Shown: positions 26,665 to 35,198, counted from the stretch's first letter. The stretch is 64,000 nucleotides of DNA from Lachnospiraceae bacterium NK4A144 (GCA_000424365.1 KE384175.1:46212-110211); one strand, 5' to 3'. Numbers and translations: made by a program. The notes: a model not told the origin generated them from the letters alone.

Positions 26665-29025
26665 ATGAATATAAAAATCGAACCCATAAGAGCAGATATT
26701 TCAAGAGTACGTGTTTCATTAAAAGAACTTAAAGAGTACAGAAGCGAGCTCATCCGGGAAAAAATTGAACCGATAGAGCATACGGATCTGCATGCTGAAA
26801 TTGATTCCGGTAATGGAAGTATTTCATGGAATTTTAAGGAACGTACATTATTAAAAGGTATTACGCATGAACTTGTAGAGAAGCCGGTTTATAGATATAC
26901 GACAGACGGAGAGGAACCGATAATAGACCGTGTAAAAACTGTTGACGGTGAGAGAAACTTCATAAAAAATCTTAAGAAGAAAGAAGTTAGGAAAGCCTAT
27001 TCTGCATCAATAACCCTGACACTTCAAGATGACGAAGGAATATATGGTCTCGGGCAGGCGGAAGAAGGAATATATAACTTGAGGCACCAGACCAAATATT
27101 TGTACCAGCATAATATGCGTATTCCTATGCCTGTACTGTTTTCAGATAAGGGTTACGGCATTTTGGTTGATTGTTCCTCACTCATGGAATTCTATGATAC
27201 GGAAGACGGAGCAAGTCTGTATCTGGATACGGTGGATGAGATCACCTATTACTTCATCGCAGCAGAGAACGCTGGGAAATTTACTGCAGCTGTAAGATTT
27301 CTCACAGGAAAAGCATCCATGCTCCCGGACTGGGCATACGGATATGTGCAGTCAAAAGAGCAGTACTATTCCGCGGCAGAGATGCGGGATGTGGTTAAGC
27401 GCTACAGGGAATTGAAAGTGCCGATAGACTGCATCGTACAGGACTGGAACAGTTGGAGACCGGAGCACTGGGGAGAAAAGAAACTTGATGAAGCGCGTTA
27501 CAGTGATGTGAAAGAGAGAATGGAAGAGATCCATGATATGAACGTTCATACTATGATCTCAGTATGGCCGAATATGAATTCCAACACGGATGACTATGCT
27601 GAGTTTATGAGTAAAGGATTTCTCCTAAATGATCTCGCGACCTATGACGCATTTAATGAAGAGGCACGTAAACTGTATTGGAAGCAGGCAAAGGAAGGTT
27701 TGTACGATAAAGGATTTGATTCATGGTGGTGTGACTCCACGGAACCTTTTTCCGGACCTGACTGGGGCGGCAGTGAGAAAAAAGACGAGGCAGAACGCTA
27801 CAAACTGGTAGGTGGAGAGCATAAGAAGTATTTGGATCCTGAAAAAGCAAATGTATATGCCCTCTACCATGCGAAGGGAATATACGAAAATCAGCGAAAG
27901 GATGATCCTGAAAAGAGAGTGCTGAATCTCACCAGATCAGGATACATTTCAGGTCAGAAATACGGAGCGATGCTCTGGTCCGGAGATACAGCCGCAAAGT
28001 GGGATACCTTAAAAAAGCAGATCACAGAAGGTCTGAACATGGGACTTTCAGGCTACCCGTACTGGACTCTTGATATAGGTGCTTTCTTTACAGTGGGTGA
28101 CAAATGGCAGAATCGGGGATGTGGCTGCAATAACGACCCGTCCGTAAAGTGGTTTTGGCAGGGAGACTATAACGAAGGAGTGAAGGATGCAGGATACAGG
28201 GAACTTTATGTTCGTTGGCTTGAGTTCGGCTGCTTCCTTCCTATGTTCCGTTCACACGGCACGGATACTCCAAGGGAAATATGGAATTTTGGTGCAGAGG
28301 GTGATCCGGCTTATGATGCCATAAAGAAATATATCGGGATCAGATATCTCCTGATGCCCTACATCTATTCCATGGCAGCGGCTGTATATCATGAGAACTA
28401 CACTATTATGAGGAGCTTTCTCTTTGATTTCATAGAAGACAGTAAAGCGAGAAATAGACATGATGAGTTTATGTTTGGAGAGTCGATCCTTGTATGTCCT
28501 GTGACGGAGCCGATGTATTATCTCCCTGAAAATAAAAAGATTGAAATGAATGATGCGGAACGGGGAAGAAAATGTTATCTTCCGAAGGGAACAGGCTTGA
28601 CTGATTTTTTTAACGGAGATCATTATGAGGGAGGTCAGGACGTCTTCATAAAAACTCCTCTTGATAAGATACCTGTATTCGTTCGTGATGGAAGCATCAT
28701 ACCCATGCAGGAAGGGCTTGATCATGCATCAGACAGACCGCTTGATGAGCTGATAATAACAGTTTATCCCGGATGCGATGGATCATATACTCTCTATGAA
28801 GATGTCGGAAATGGATATGGGTATGAGAAGGGTGAATTCAGCGCAATAGACTTTAGATGGACAGACCGGGGTGACGGAAAGCATGGAGTGCTTCATATCA
28901 GTGACAGAAAGGGAAGATTTCCGGGAATGCCGGTAGAAAGAGTATTCCGTATACGGATAAAAGGAATGGAGGAAAGAGTGGTTGCATATACGGGAGAAAG
29001 TATACAGGTTGATCTAACGCTGTAA
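26665..29025 (+). CDS. GH31 family alpha-glycosidase (alpha-xylosidase or alpha-glucosidase type)
   Basis: A 786-aa intracellular glycosidase. N-terminal beta-sandwich, then the barrel with DCIVQDWNSW, nucleophile Asp357 in WWCDSTEP and general acid Asp441 in LWSGDTAAKW. DSTEP resembles the D(A/S)TEP of alpha-xylosidases and relatives, but alpha-glucosidase cannot be excluded. No signal peptide. The frame is open from a TTG at 26569, but the ATG at 26665 has GGATGGTGG just upstream and begins like the family, so it is preferred with moderate confidence. It probably cleaves the oligosaccharide imported by the divergent ABC system. Confidence 0.88.
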   Translation: MNIKIEPIRADISRVRVSLKELKEYRSELIREKIEPIEHTDLHAEIDSGNGSISWNFKERTLLKGITHELVEKPVYRYTTDGEEPIIDRVKTVDGERNFIKNLKKKEVRKAYSASITLTLQDDEGIYGLGQAEEGIYNLRHQTKYLYQHNMRIPMPVLFSDKGYGILVDCSSLMEFYDTEDGASLYLDTVDEITYYFIAAENAGKFTAAVRFLTGKASMLPDWAYGYVQSKEQYYSAAEMRDVVKRYRELKVPIDCIVQDWNSWRPEHWGEKKLDEARYSDVKERMEEIHDMNVHTMISVWPNMNSNTDDYAEFMSKGFLLNDLATYDAFNEEARKLYWKQAKEGLYDKGFDSWWCDSTEPFSGPDWGGSEKKDEAERYKLVGGEHKKYLDPEKANVYALYHAKGIYENQRKDDPEKRVLNLTRSGYISGQKYGAMLWSGDTAAKWDTLKKQITEGLNMGLSGYPYWTLDIGAFFTVGDKWQNRGCGCNNDPSVKWFWQGDYNEGVKDAGYRELYVRWLEFGCFLPMFRSHGTDTPREIWNFGAEGDPAYDAIKKYIGIRYLLMPYIYSMAAAVYHENYTIMRSFLFDFIEDSKARNRHDEFMFGESILVCPVTEPMYYLPENKKIEMNDAERGRKCYLPKGTGLTDFFNGDHYEGGQDVFIKTPLDKIPVFVRDGSIIPMQEGLDHASDRPLDELIITVYPGCDGSYTLYEDVGNGYGYEKGEFSAIDFRWTDRGDGKHGVLHISDRKGRFPGMPVERVFRIRIKGMEERVVAYTGESIQVDLTL

Positions 29026-29145
29026 GAGGGTGAACAGTATGAAAATTTTCTTGATTTTACGCTGTTTTTTGGTAGATAAAAATTGTAATTTTTTTAGCCC
29101 AAAGCTATAATGAAATACAGTCATAGTTTATAGGGAGGTAAAAAA

Positions 29146-29547
29146 ATGGCATGTTTTGTTGTGTCTGCGGCTGAGGCGGTTATCGTTACAGCTGTAAAAA
29201 AAGTCGAAGAGAAAAAAGAACTGAAGAATGTTGAAAAAGATATTGATAAGCACGAGGAAGTTTCAATTCCATGGAGCAGAAAGATGGGATGGCTCACAAA
29301 AATGCTTTGGGGCGGTTCAGCACTTCTTGCATTTGAGCATGTATGGCATGGAGAAGTAGTTCCGTGGTTCCCGTTCCTTACAGCTATGTCAAATGCTGAG
29401 GATGCTGCGGAAATGTTCCATGAGATGGCGACTGTCGGTGTCGGCATGGCATCTCTTATTACTGTAGTCTGGATCGGAATGTGCGCTGCGGCAGATGCTA
29501 TCGTAAAGCGTTCTGCAAAGGAAGCAGCAGAGAAAGCTATGATGTAA
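29146..29547 (+). CDS. Small membrane protein, partner 1
   Basis: A 133-aa protein with one to three hydrophobic helices (MLWGGSALLAFEHVW about 50-65; ATVGVGMASLITVVWIGMCAA about 95-115), a charged Lys/Glu-rich stretch about 20-40 and a Lys/Ala-rich end. GGGAGG lies ahead of ATG. It is followed 14 bases later by another small membrane protein, also with GGGAGG. I recall this pair as common and uncharacterised in Lachnospiraceae. No function known. Confidence 0.65.
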   Translation: MACFVVSAAEAVIVTAVKKVEEKKELKNVEKDIDKHEEVSIPWSRKMGWLTKMLWGGSALLAFEHVWHGEVVPWFPFLTAMSNAEDAAEMFHEMATVGVGMASLITVVWIGMCAAADAIVKRSAKEAAEKAMM

Positions 29548-29561
29548 GGGAGGCAGAGACG

Positions 29562-29876
29562 ATGACATTATTAATAACTGTATTTGCTGCCGTGATCACT
29601 ACTGTTTTATGGTATAACCGTAAAGATGACAGCATGAAGCTTGGAATCCTGCTCTTTATGTTTTGGGGAGCATCTCTTATGTGGCTCGTGGATGCATTAT
29701 TCGAGTATGCAGAGTTAAAGTCAGCGTATTTTACACCGGCGCTGGAAGACATGATCAATGATTCATTCCTTGGTCTATCGGTTATCGCGCTTGCGCTCGT
29801 GATCTGGGTAGTGAGACTTCTCATCACAGACCCGAAGGGCTCAGTCAGAGCAGCGCTTGTCAGAAGCAAAAACTAA
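29562..29876 (+). CDS. Small membrane protein, partner 2
   Basis: A 104-aa protein with three predicted helices (MTLLITVFAAVITTVLWY; KLGILLFMFWGASLMWLVDALF; FLGLSVIALALVIWVVRLL) and a basic C terminus (ALVRSKN). The start at 29562 is set by GGGAGG 14 bases before; a longer in-frame reading from 29481 overlaps the first gene and lacks a ribosome site. Adjacent hairpin at 29883 may end the transcript. Confidence 0.65.
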   Translation: MTLLITVFAAVITTVLWYNRKDDSMKLGILLFMFWGASLMWLVDALFEYAELKSAYFTPALEDMINDSFLGLSVIALALVIWVVRLLITDPKGSVRAALVRSKN

Positions 29877-29882
29877 AAATGA

Positions 29883-29937
29883 ACCAATGGGGACGGGGGT
29901 ACAGGTCCATGAGCCTGTACCCCCGTCCCTCTTGGTC
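29883..29937. repeat. Long GC-rich hairpin between convergent genes
   Basis: GGGACGGGGGTACAGG (29890-29905) and CCTGTACCCCCGTCCC (29914-29929) form a perfect 16-bp stem with an 8-base loop; outer arms ACCAA (29883-29887) and TTGGT (29933-29937) extend it. No T-run follows. It looks like a REP-type palindrome rather than a standard terminator, though it may still end both transcripts. Confidence 0.7.
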
Positions 29938-29947
29938 CAATAGACTA

Positions 29948-30601
29948 TCATTTTCTCAAATATTCAGAAGAAACCGGAAATTCAAAATAGGTGTCCGGGT
30001 AAGGTTCTCCTTTTAATGTAAAGTGCCACCATTCACAGTCAAGCGGCATGAAACCGTTTCTGGTCATTGCATGCTGCAGTATCATTCGATTAGCATACTG
30101 TTCCTCTGTGATTCCGGTGTAGTCTGAGTGAGAAATATCACTGAAAAGGTCAAATGGACTACCCATATCCAGTTCTTTACCGGTTTTCATATCAAGGAGC
30201 GTGAGATCGACCGTGCTTCCTCTGCTGTGGCTGGACTGTTTAGCGATATAGCCCTTTGCGAAGAGTTCCTGCTTCATCAGATCTGGGTAAAAATAGGGCT
30301 TCATGCGAATATCCTGATCCTCTATTCCCCATAAAACAAAGTGTTTAACCGCACAAGCCGGGCGGTATGCATCGAAGATCTTTAATCGGTATCCCTGAAC
30401 GATCAGCTCATTACTTACATTTTTGAGTGCTCTGGCAGCTTCTTTAGTGAGGAGCGCACAGGGCTCTTCGTATCCGTCAATTCTGTCACCTATAAAATTG
30501 TACGTGGAATGATAGCGTATCTCCTGAATAATACTCGGAACAAAATCGGCGAGCAGAACGAATCCTGACGGATCCATCGTATCTTTGTGTCCAATCCCCA
30601 T
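29948..30601 (-). CDS. VanX-type D-alanyl-D-alanine dipeptidase
   Basis: A 217-aa zinc dipeptidase of the M15 family. Zinc ligands and catalytic residues are visible in SSHSRGSTVDLTL (His and Asp about 129-136) and EWWHFTL (Glu and His near 198-201). Family members cut D-Ala-D-Ala, for cell-wall turnover or, in Van operons, vancomycin resistance. No vanH, vanA or vanRS-like genes are nearby, so turnover or nutrition is more likely. No signal peptide, so it is cytoplasmic. It is divergent from an SLC13-type permease. Confidence 0.88.
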   Translation of the reverse strand: MGIGHKDTMDPSGFVLLADFVPSIIQEIRYHSTYNFIGDRIDGYEEPCALLTKEAARALKNVSNELIVQGYRLKIFDAYRPACAVKHFVLWGIEDQDIRMKPYFYPDLMKQELFAKGYIAKQSSHSRGSTVDLTLLDMKTGKELDMGSPFDLFSDISHSDYTGITEEQYANRMILQHAMTRNGFMPLDCEWWHFTLKGEPYPDTYFEFPVSSEYLRK

Positions 30602-30632
30602 AAAAATCCCTTTCGTGTTAAACAGTTACAAA

Positions 30633-30648
30633 AATCCTTAAAAGGATT
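30633..30648. promoter_or_regulatory. Small inverted repeat between divergent genes
   Basis: AATCCTT-AA-AAGGATT lies 32 bases before the dipeptidase start and about 75 before the permease start. It may be an operator shared by the two. Weak evidence. Confidence 0.25.
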
Positions 30649-30722
30649 ATACTACGTTGTTGGGATAAAAAGTATTTGTGTTTCCAACTAACGATATATA
30701 TCTACGAAAAGGATTTGAAAAA

Positions 30723-31847
30723 ATGAAAATATTAAAGAAATTACCGGGGATAAAATTTGATCCGGTTCTCACAGCCGCATGGATATTAGCGGTAATATCC
30801 GCATTTTTCGTGAAACCATCTGCAGAGTACCTGGGCTATATCGACTGGCGTTCACTCGGTATCCTCTGGTCACTGATGGTCATAATCCATGGATTCAGAG
30901 AAAACTCCATTTTTGAAAAGATCGCAGAGATACTTTTGAAAAAAGTTAAATGCGGTTGGCAGCTTGCGGCGGTTCTCATTTTCATGTGTTTTTTCGGAAG
31001 TATGCTGATCACGAATGACGTAGCGCTCATCACTTTCGTTCCGTTTGCGATGATGATCCTTCACAGCTGCAAAAGAGATGACATGATGATAATGGTCGTA
31101 GTTCTCCAGACCATCGCAGCAAATCTCGGCAGTATGTTTACACCTATAGGAAATCCGCAGAATCTCTATATATACGGTCTGACAGGGATGAAGATCACAG
31201 AGTTTGCGGCGACGATGCTTCCGTATACTGCACTGGCAGCGGTCATGCTCTGTGTAAGTCTCATATCTTTACCTGATAAAAATAAAGAAATAGCCGTAGG
31301 TGATGACTTTCAGCTGGTAAAGGGATTCGGAAGTGTAAAACAGATAGTGATATACACGATCCTCTTTATAATGGCACTTCTTACCGTACTCAGAGTGATC
31401 CCATGGTTTGTACTTACAATAGCGGTACTTATTGTAGTAGCGGGTATGGATTATAAAATAGTGCTTCAGGCTGACTATATCCTGCTTCTCACATTCATAG
31501 GATTCTTTATATTCACAGGAAATATGGGCAGGATAACGGAGATCAAAACTTTCCTGCAGTCAGTAGTAAGCAACAGGGAATTTCTCGTATCCGTAATAAC
31601 GAGCCAGTTCATCAGTAATGTTCCGGCGACTCTCATGCTTTCGGATTTTGCAAATGATTATAAAGAACTTCTCGCAGGCGTAAATGTAGGAGGTCTCGGA
31701 ACCCTTATCGCCTCCATGGCAAGCCTCATATCTTACAAAGCATATACAGCAGAAAACAAAGAAAAGTCCGGTAAGTATTTTCTCCTTTTTACCGTGATGA
31801 ATCTGCTGTTTCTGGCAGTCATGCTCTTAATGCACTTCGTATTATGA
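30723..31847 (+). CDS. SLC13/ArsB-type anion permease
   Basis: A 374-aa membrane protein with about 10 helices and the anion-transporter pattern (FGSMLITNDVALITFVPFA; ANLGSMFTPIGNPQNLYIYG; TSQFISNVPATLML). The two NP/NVP motifs are typical of the citrate/arsenite/dicarboxylate group. GTG at 30678 is in frame but AAAAGGA (30707-30713) nine bases ahead of ATG 30723 decides the start. Substrate unknown; an organic acid or peptide-derived product is possible given the neighbouring dipeptidase. Confidence 0.85.
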   Translation: MKILKKLPGIKFDPVLTAAWILAVISAFFVKPSAEYLGYIDWRSLGILWSLMVIIHGFRENSIFEKIAEILLKKVKCGWQLAAVLIFMCFFGSMLITNDVALITFVPFAMMILHSCKRDDMMIMVVVLQTIAANLGSMFTPIGNPQNLYIYGLTGMKITEFAATMLPYTALAAVMLCVSLISLPDKNKEIAVGDDFQLVKGFGSVKQIVIYTILFIMALLTVLRVIPWFVLTIAVLIVVAGMDYKIVLQADYILLLTFIGFFIFTGNMGRITEIKTFLQSVVSNREFLVSVITSQFISNVPATLMLSDFANDYKELLAGVNVGGLGTLIASMASLISYKAYTAENKEKSGKYFLLFTVMNLLFLAVMLLMHFVL

Positions 31848-31910
31848 TTATGACAGGGTCAAAAGTAAAAAATCATTAAAAACCAAATAAATACTGCATT
31901 ATGCAGATCG

Positions 31911-31953
31911 ATTGAGCACCGGCTATAAACAAAACTTATAGCCGGTGCTCAAA
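31911..31953. repeat. Perfect hairpin between the permease and sulfur operon
   Basis: GAGCACCGGCTATAA (31914-31928) and TTATAGCCGGTGCTC (31936-31950), extended by TT/AA outside, form a 17-bp stem with a 7-base loop. There is no T-run, so termination is uncertain; a REP-like or regulatory role is possible. Confidence 0.6.
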
Positions 31954-31973
31954 ATTGTATATAGCCAGATACA

Positions 31974-32001
31974 TTGACGTGATCAGAAAAAATGATATCA
32001 T
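31974..32001 (+). promoter_or_regulatory. Candidate promoter of the sulfur operon
   Basis: TTGACG (31974-31979), a 16-base spacer and TATCAT (31996-32001). A perfect palindrome ATGATATCAT overlaps the -10 (31992-32001) and could be an operator site. Confidence 0.5.
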
Positions 32002-32078
32002 ACTATATAACCTACTAAGTTGATGGGATTAATAAAAAAGGGCGATATCAAAATCATTTTGGGGAACGGGTGGTATAG

Positions 32079-32345
32079 ATGACGATCAAACAGGTGATAT
32101 ATGCATTAACAATAGAAGAGTGCGGTTCAATGAACAAGGCTTCCGAGAAACTGTATATAGTTCAGCCAACTCTGACAAGTGCGATACAGGAACTTGAAAA
32201 TGAAATCGGGATAAAGATTTTTGTGAGAACGCCCAGAGGAGTGAAACCGACTCAGGAGGGAACCGAGTTTCTTGGTGATATCAGAAGCTTTTATAAGCAT
32301 TACAACCTTGTGATGCAAAAATACGATGGAGAGAAAAACACATAA
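32079..32345 (+). CDS. LysR-type DNA-binding domain protein without effector domain
   Basis: An 88-aa protein covering only the LysR winged helix-turn-helix (MNKASEKLYIVQPTLTSAIQELENEIG, split across the recognition helix; FVRTPRGVKPTQEG wing). Full-size LysR regulators have about 300 residues with a ligand-binding half; here the stop is followed within 132 bases by another gene and no downstream half is visible. It could be a natural HTH-only regulator, or a truncated one. Placed at the head of the sulfur cluster, it may act on the inverted repeat at 32420. Start ATG follows GGGGAACGGG, a weak site. Confidence 0.7.
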   Translation: MTIKQVIYALTIEECGSMNKASEKLYIVQPTLTSAIQELENEIGIKIFVRTPRGVKPTQEGTEFLGDIRSFYKHYNLVMQKYDGEKNT

Positions 32346-32357
32346 ACGGAGGGAAGA

Positions 32358-32417
32358 ATGAGAGAATTTTCGTCTGCGGGAGGAATTGTAAAGTGTATCA
32401 GCCAACAGTTCAACTAA
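32358..32417 (+). CDS. Possible 19-aa leader peptide before the sulfur operon
   Basis: A short reading frame with a strong GGAGGG five bases before ATG. It runs from Met-Arg-Glu to Gln-Gln-Phe-Asn, with a single Lys-Cys pair (GGIVKCI). It sits between the LysR stub and the transporter gene, at a place where leader peptides can couple translation to transcription. No terminator-like hairpin is obvious next to it. Below the usual length for gene calling, so only suggestive. Confidence 0.35.
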   Translation: MREFSSAGGIVKCISQQFN

Positions 32418-32419
32418 GG

Positions 32420-32437
32420 ATGCACAAAAATTTGCAT
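32420..32437. promoter_or_regulatory. LysR-type inverted repeat
   Basis: ATGCA-CAAAAATT-TGCAT has perfect 5-base arms about 40 bases before the transporter gene, and fits the T-N11-A form of LysR sites. A regulator for it is encoded 75 bases upstream. Confidence 0.35.
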
Positions 32438-32477
32438 TTTACGATAAACGGATGTTTATCAGGGAGGAGAGAATACA

Positions 32478-33851
32478 ATGGCGGATATATCAACAGCAGC
32501 ATATGAAGAAAGTGAAGTTGTGACAACTGACAAAACACATTTGTCTGATCTTTGGACAAAGGAAGACTGGCTCACGATCTGGATCGGAGCAATACTGATC
32601 GCAGTTGCAGCAGCATCCGTACTTTTGGGAACATTTGATTTCTCGGCTGCAAAGTTTGCTACATGGGGAAATGGAACAAGCGTATTCGAGCAGCTTTCAC
32701 AGCCTGTATTTTGGGCATCACTGATAAGAACCTTTTTTGTAACGGCAATCCTTTTTACGATCGGAGTTAAGTTAAAGGGTGAATCGGTAAAGGAATATAT
32801 ACCGGCATATGGAGTCTTGTTCCTTTTGGCAGTAGTCGTTCGGTTCGTTTCAGCGGAATACACCTTTAACAGATATCTCGAGTGGGCTTTCTGGGCACTC
32901 ATCATCGGTCTCGTGATCTCAAATACAGTCGGAGTACCAAAGTGGTTGAAACCTGCAGTTCAGACAGAGTACTACATCAAGACCGGTCTCGTAGTAATGG
33001 GATTTTCAGTACTTTTCTCAAATATCGCAAATTTTGGACTATACGGTCTCGGAATCGCATGGATCGTAACACCTATCGTGATCATTTTTATGTGGTTCTT
33101 TGGAACAAGAGTCTTAAAGATCGAAAACAAATCTCTGGTTATTACACTTGCGACAGCAACATCTGTCTGCGGTACATCGGCAGCTATAGCAGCAGGAGCA
33201 TCAGCTAAGGCAAAAAAGACAGACCTTTCATTGGCAGTATCCATCTCGATCATCTTTACAGTACTCATGATGGTATTTGAACCTGCGATCATAAAGATCA
33301 CAGGACTCGGTGAACTCATGGGTGGAGCACTTATAGGCGGAACAATTGATTCTACCGGAGCAGTAACTGTAGCAGGAACAGCACTCGGTGAGACAGCTCA
33401 GACAGCAGCAGTACTTGTAAAGTCGATCCAGAATATCCTTATCGGATTCATTGCATTTGCAATAGCTATTTTCTTTACAGCGCATGTGGAGGGAGAAAAG
33501 AAGGAGAAGAGTGAAGTAACAGCAGCAGAGATCTGGTACAGACTTCCGAAGTTTATCTTAGGCTTTTTCGCAGCATCACTTATAGCATCATTTGTATTCC
33601 TTCCGGCAATAGGAAAGGAATCACTGTCAAGCATAAACGGAGTTCTGGATCAGTATAAGAACTGGGCATTTGTACTGGCATTCACCAGTATCGGACTTGA
33701 TACAAATTTCAAAGAGATCAAGGACCAGTTTAAGAGAGGAAAGACAGTAACTCTCTATGTAGTAGGACAGTTATTCAACATCATTCTCACATTTATCGCA
33801 GTATATGTACTGCTTTCAGGAAAGTTCTTCCCGATACCGGTACTTAAGTAA
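32478..33851 (+). CDS. YeiH-family putative sulfate/sulfur-compound exporter
   Basis: A 457-aa membrane protein with about 11 helices of the conserved YeiH group (PF03601). The central part (KTGLVVMGFSVLFSNI; ATATSVCGTSAAIAAGASAKAKK; EPAIIKITGLGELMGGALIGGTIDSTGAVTVAG, each broken by loops) shows the family pattern. Members are annotated as putative sulfate exporters, and some are linked to taurine or sulfite handling; direction of transport is unproven. GGGAGGAGAG precedes ATG. It opens the sulfur cluster and is followed 13 bases later by a small membrane protein. Confidence 0.85.
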   Translation: MADISTAAYEESEVVTTDKTHLSDLWTKEDWLTIWIGAILIAVAAASVLLGTFDFSAAKFATWGNGTSVFEQLSQPVFWASLIRTFFVTAILFTIGVKLKGESVKEYIPAYGVLFLLAVVVRFVSAEYTFNRYLEWAFWALIIGLVISNTVGVPKWLKPAVQTEYYIKTGLVVMGFSVLFSNIANFGLYGLGIAWIVTPIVIIFMWFFGTRVLKIENKSLVITLATATSVCGTSAAIAAGASAKAKKTDLSLAVSISIIFTVLMMVFEPAIIKITGLGELMGGALIGGTIDSTGAVTVAGTALGETAQTAAVLVKSIQNILIGFIAFAIAIFFTAHVEGEKKEKSEVTAAEIWYRLPKFILGFFAASLIASFVFLPAIGKESLSSINGVLDQYKNWAFVLAFTSIGLDTNFKEIKDQFKRGKTVTLYVVGQLFNIILTFIAVYVLLSGKFFPIPVLK

Positions 33852-33864
33852 AGGACGTGCAGAT

Positions 33865-34161
33865 ATGGACAAAAAGATGCATAGACGATTCAAAAAGATA
33901 CTTGGCATAGGATTTGGAGCAGTAGTCGGAATACTTGTTATATATATCATGGCAAATGGTCTGGGACTTGTGGACGGCCTGGACTTTGGAGCAGGGGCAT
34001 ATTATTACGCGGATATACCGGAGTTCGCCAAATATGTAAATGCGGATCACTATGCATCTCATGTCCCGATGGTCGTTCATATCGTACTTTTCCTCATATG
34101 GGGGACATTGATGTACAGCCTGTGGACATGGCTTGAAAGGGTTACTTCAAAGAAAAAGTAA
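33865..34161 (+). CDS. Small two-helix membrane protein of the sulfur operon
   Basis: A 98-aa protein with helices about 12-32 (ILGIGFGAVVGILVIYIMA) and 68-87 (MVVHIVLFLIWGTLMYSLW) joined by an outer loop with tyrosines (GAYYYADIPEF) and a basic C terminus. Start is ATG 33865; the longer reading begins inside the transporter gene. Tightly packed between the YeiH gene and the carrier gene, so it may be a transporter subunit. No family recognised. Confidence 0.65.
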   Translation: MDKKMHRRFKKILGIGFGAVVGILVIYIMANGLGLVDGLDFGAGAYYYADIPEFAKYVNADHYASHVPMVVHIVLFLIWGTLMYSLWTWLERVTSKKK

Positions 34162-34176
34162 AAAGGAGATAGAAAA

Positions 34177-34386
34177 ATGAAGATCACGGTTGGTGGAGAA
34201 AAGAAAGACGTTACGGATGATATCACTGTAGCTGCTCTCATAGAGCAGGAGCAGGTTGAGACACCTCAGTATGTGACAGTATCCGTAAATGAGGAATTTA
34301 TCAAGTCCGGAACTTTTGAAACACATGTATTAAAGGAAGGTGATGAGATAGAGTTCCTTTACTTCATGGGAGGCGGTGCATACTAA
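34177..34386 (+). CDS. ThiS/MoaD-type sulfur carrier with Ala-Tyr capped C terminus
   Basis: A 69-aa ubiquitin-like sulfur carrier. EFLYFMGGG before the end is the ThiS/MoaD signature, but the chain ends Gly65-Gly66-Gly67-Ala68-Tyr69 rather than at Gly-Gly. Sulfur carriers need a free Gly-Gly carboxylate for adenylation, so the last two residues must be removed first; the JAMM protease encoded two genes downstream fits that task. AAAGGAG precedes ATG, and the stop overlaps the start of the E1-like gene by one base. Role in sulfur transfer is from the family; capping and trimming are inference. Confidence 0.88.
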   Translation: MKITVGGEKKDVTDDITVAALIEQEQVETPQYVTVSVNEEFIKSGTFETHVLKEGDEIEFLYFMGGGAY

Positions 34387-35198
34387 TGGCATTTACAAAT
34401 GAACAGCTGGAGCGCTATTCAAGACACATCATCCTGAAGGAGATCGGTGTAAAGGGTCAGAAGAAGCTCCTAAATGCAAAAGTACTCATAATAGGCGCGG
34501 GAGGACTCGGAGCACCGGCAGCATTGTACCTTGCGGCAGCGGGAGTAGGAACTATCGGTATCGCGGATGCGGATGTAGTCGATCTCTCAAATCTTCAGAG
34601 ACAGGTCATTCATACGACAAATGACATCGGAAAGAGAAAGGTTGAATCTGCGGCAGAGACCATGCGGGCAATAAATCCCGATGTAACGGTAAATACTTAT
34701 TATGATTTTGTGACCAGCGAAAACATTCTGGATCTTATCAAGGATTACGATTTCGTAATAGACGGTACAGATAATTTCCCTGCGAAGTTCCTCATAAACG
34801 ATGCCTGCGTAATGGCAAAGAAACCTTTTTCACATGCAGGGATCATAAGATTTAAGGGACAGCTCACAACGATCCTGCCGGGAGAAGGACCTTGTTACAG
34901 ATGTATTTTCAAGAATCCGCCGCCGAAGGATGCGGTCCCGACCTGTAAACAGGCAGGAGTTATCGGTGCCATGGGCGGTGTTATCGGTTCACTTCAGGCG
35001 ATGGAAGCAGTGAAGTATATCACAGGCGTAGGAGAGCTTCTTTCCGGATATCTTTTGACCTATGATGCGCTGAAGATGGAATTTCATAAGATCAAGCTTC
35101 CGGCACGAGGAAATGGATGCGCGGTATGTTCTGATACACCGACTATTACAGAACTTATTGATTACGAGCAGCCGACTTGCGAATTAAAAAATGCTTAA
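34386..35198 (+). CDS. E1-like adenylyltransferase of the ThiF/MoeB/HesA family
   Basis: A 270-aa cytoplasmic enzyme that adenylates the C-terminal glycine of sulfur carriers. Glycine-rich nucleotide loop GAGGLGAPAALYLAAAGVG about residues 37-55; the zinc-binding pairs are Cys170/Cys173 (CYRC) and Cys245/Cys248 (CAVC); Cys187 in PTCKQAGVIG is at the position of the catalytic or persulfide cysteine. It overlaps the carrier stop by one base (TAATG), so carrier and activating enzyme are made together. All key motifs are present, so an active enzyme is expected. Confidence 0.92.
   Translation: MAFTNEQLERYSRHIILKEIGVKGQKKLLNAKVLIIGAGGLGAPAALYLAAAGVGTIGIADADVVDLSNLQRQVIHTTNDIGKRKVESAAETMRAINPDVTVNTYYDFVTSENILDLIKDYDFVIDGTDNFPAKFLINDACVMAKKPFSHAGIIRFKGQLTTILPGEGPCYRCIFKNPPPKDAVPTCKQAGVIGAMGGVIGSLQAMEAVKYITGVGELLSGYLLTYDALKMEFHKIKLPARGNGCAVCSDTPTITELIDYEQPTCELKNA

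Noticed and set aside
29948..30601. Vancomycin-resistance gene
   Set aside because: The VanX-like dipeptidase has no vanH/A or regulator nearby, so a general dipeptidase is more likely.
31850..32480. SAM, cysteine T-box or other riboswitch before the sulfur operon
   Set aside because: No conserved core, specifier stem or terminator-antiterminator pair could be recognised.
34177..34386. Ordinary ThiS or MoaD for thiamine or molybdopterin
   Set aside because: No thiG, thiH, moaE or moe genes are near, and the tail is extended beyond Gly-Gly.
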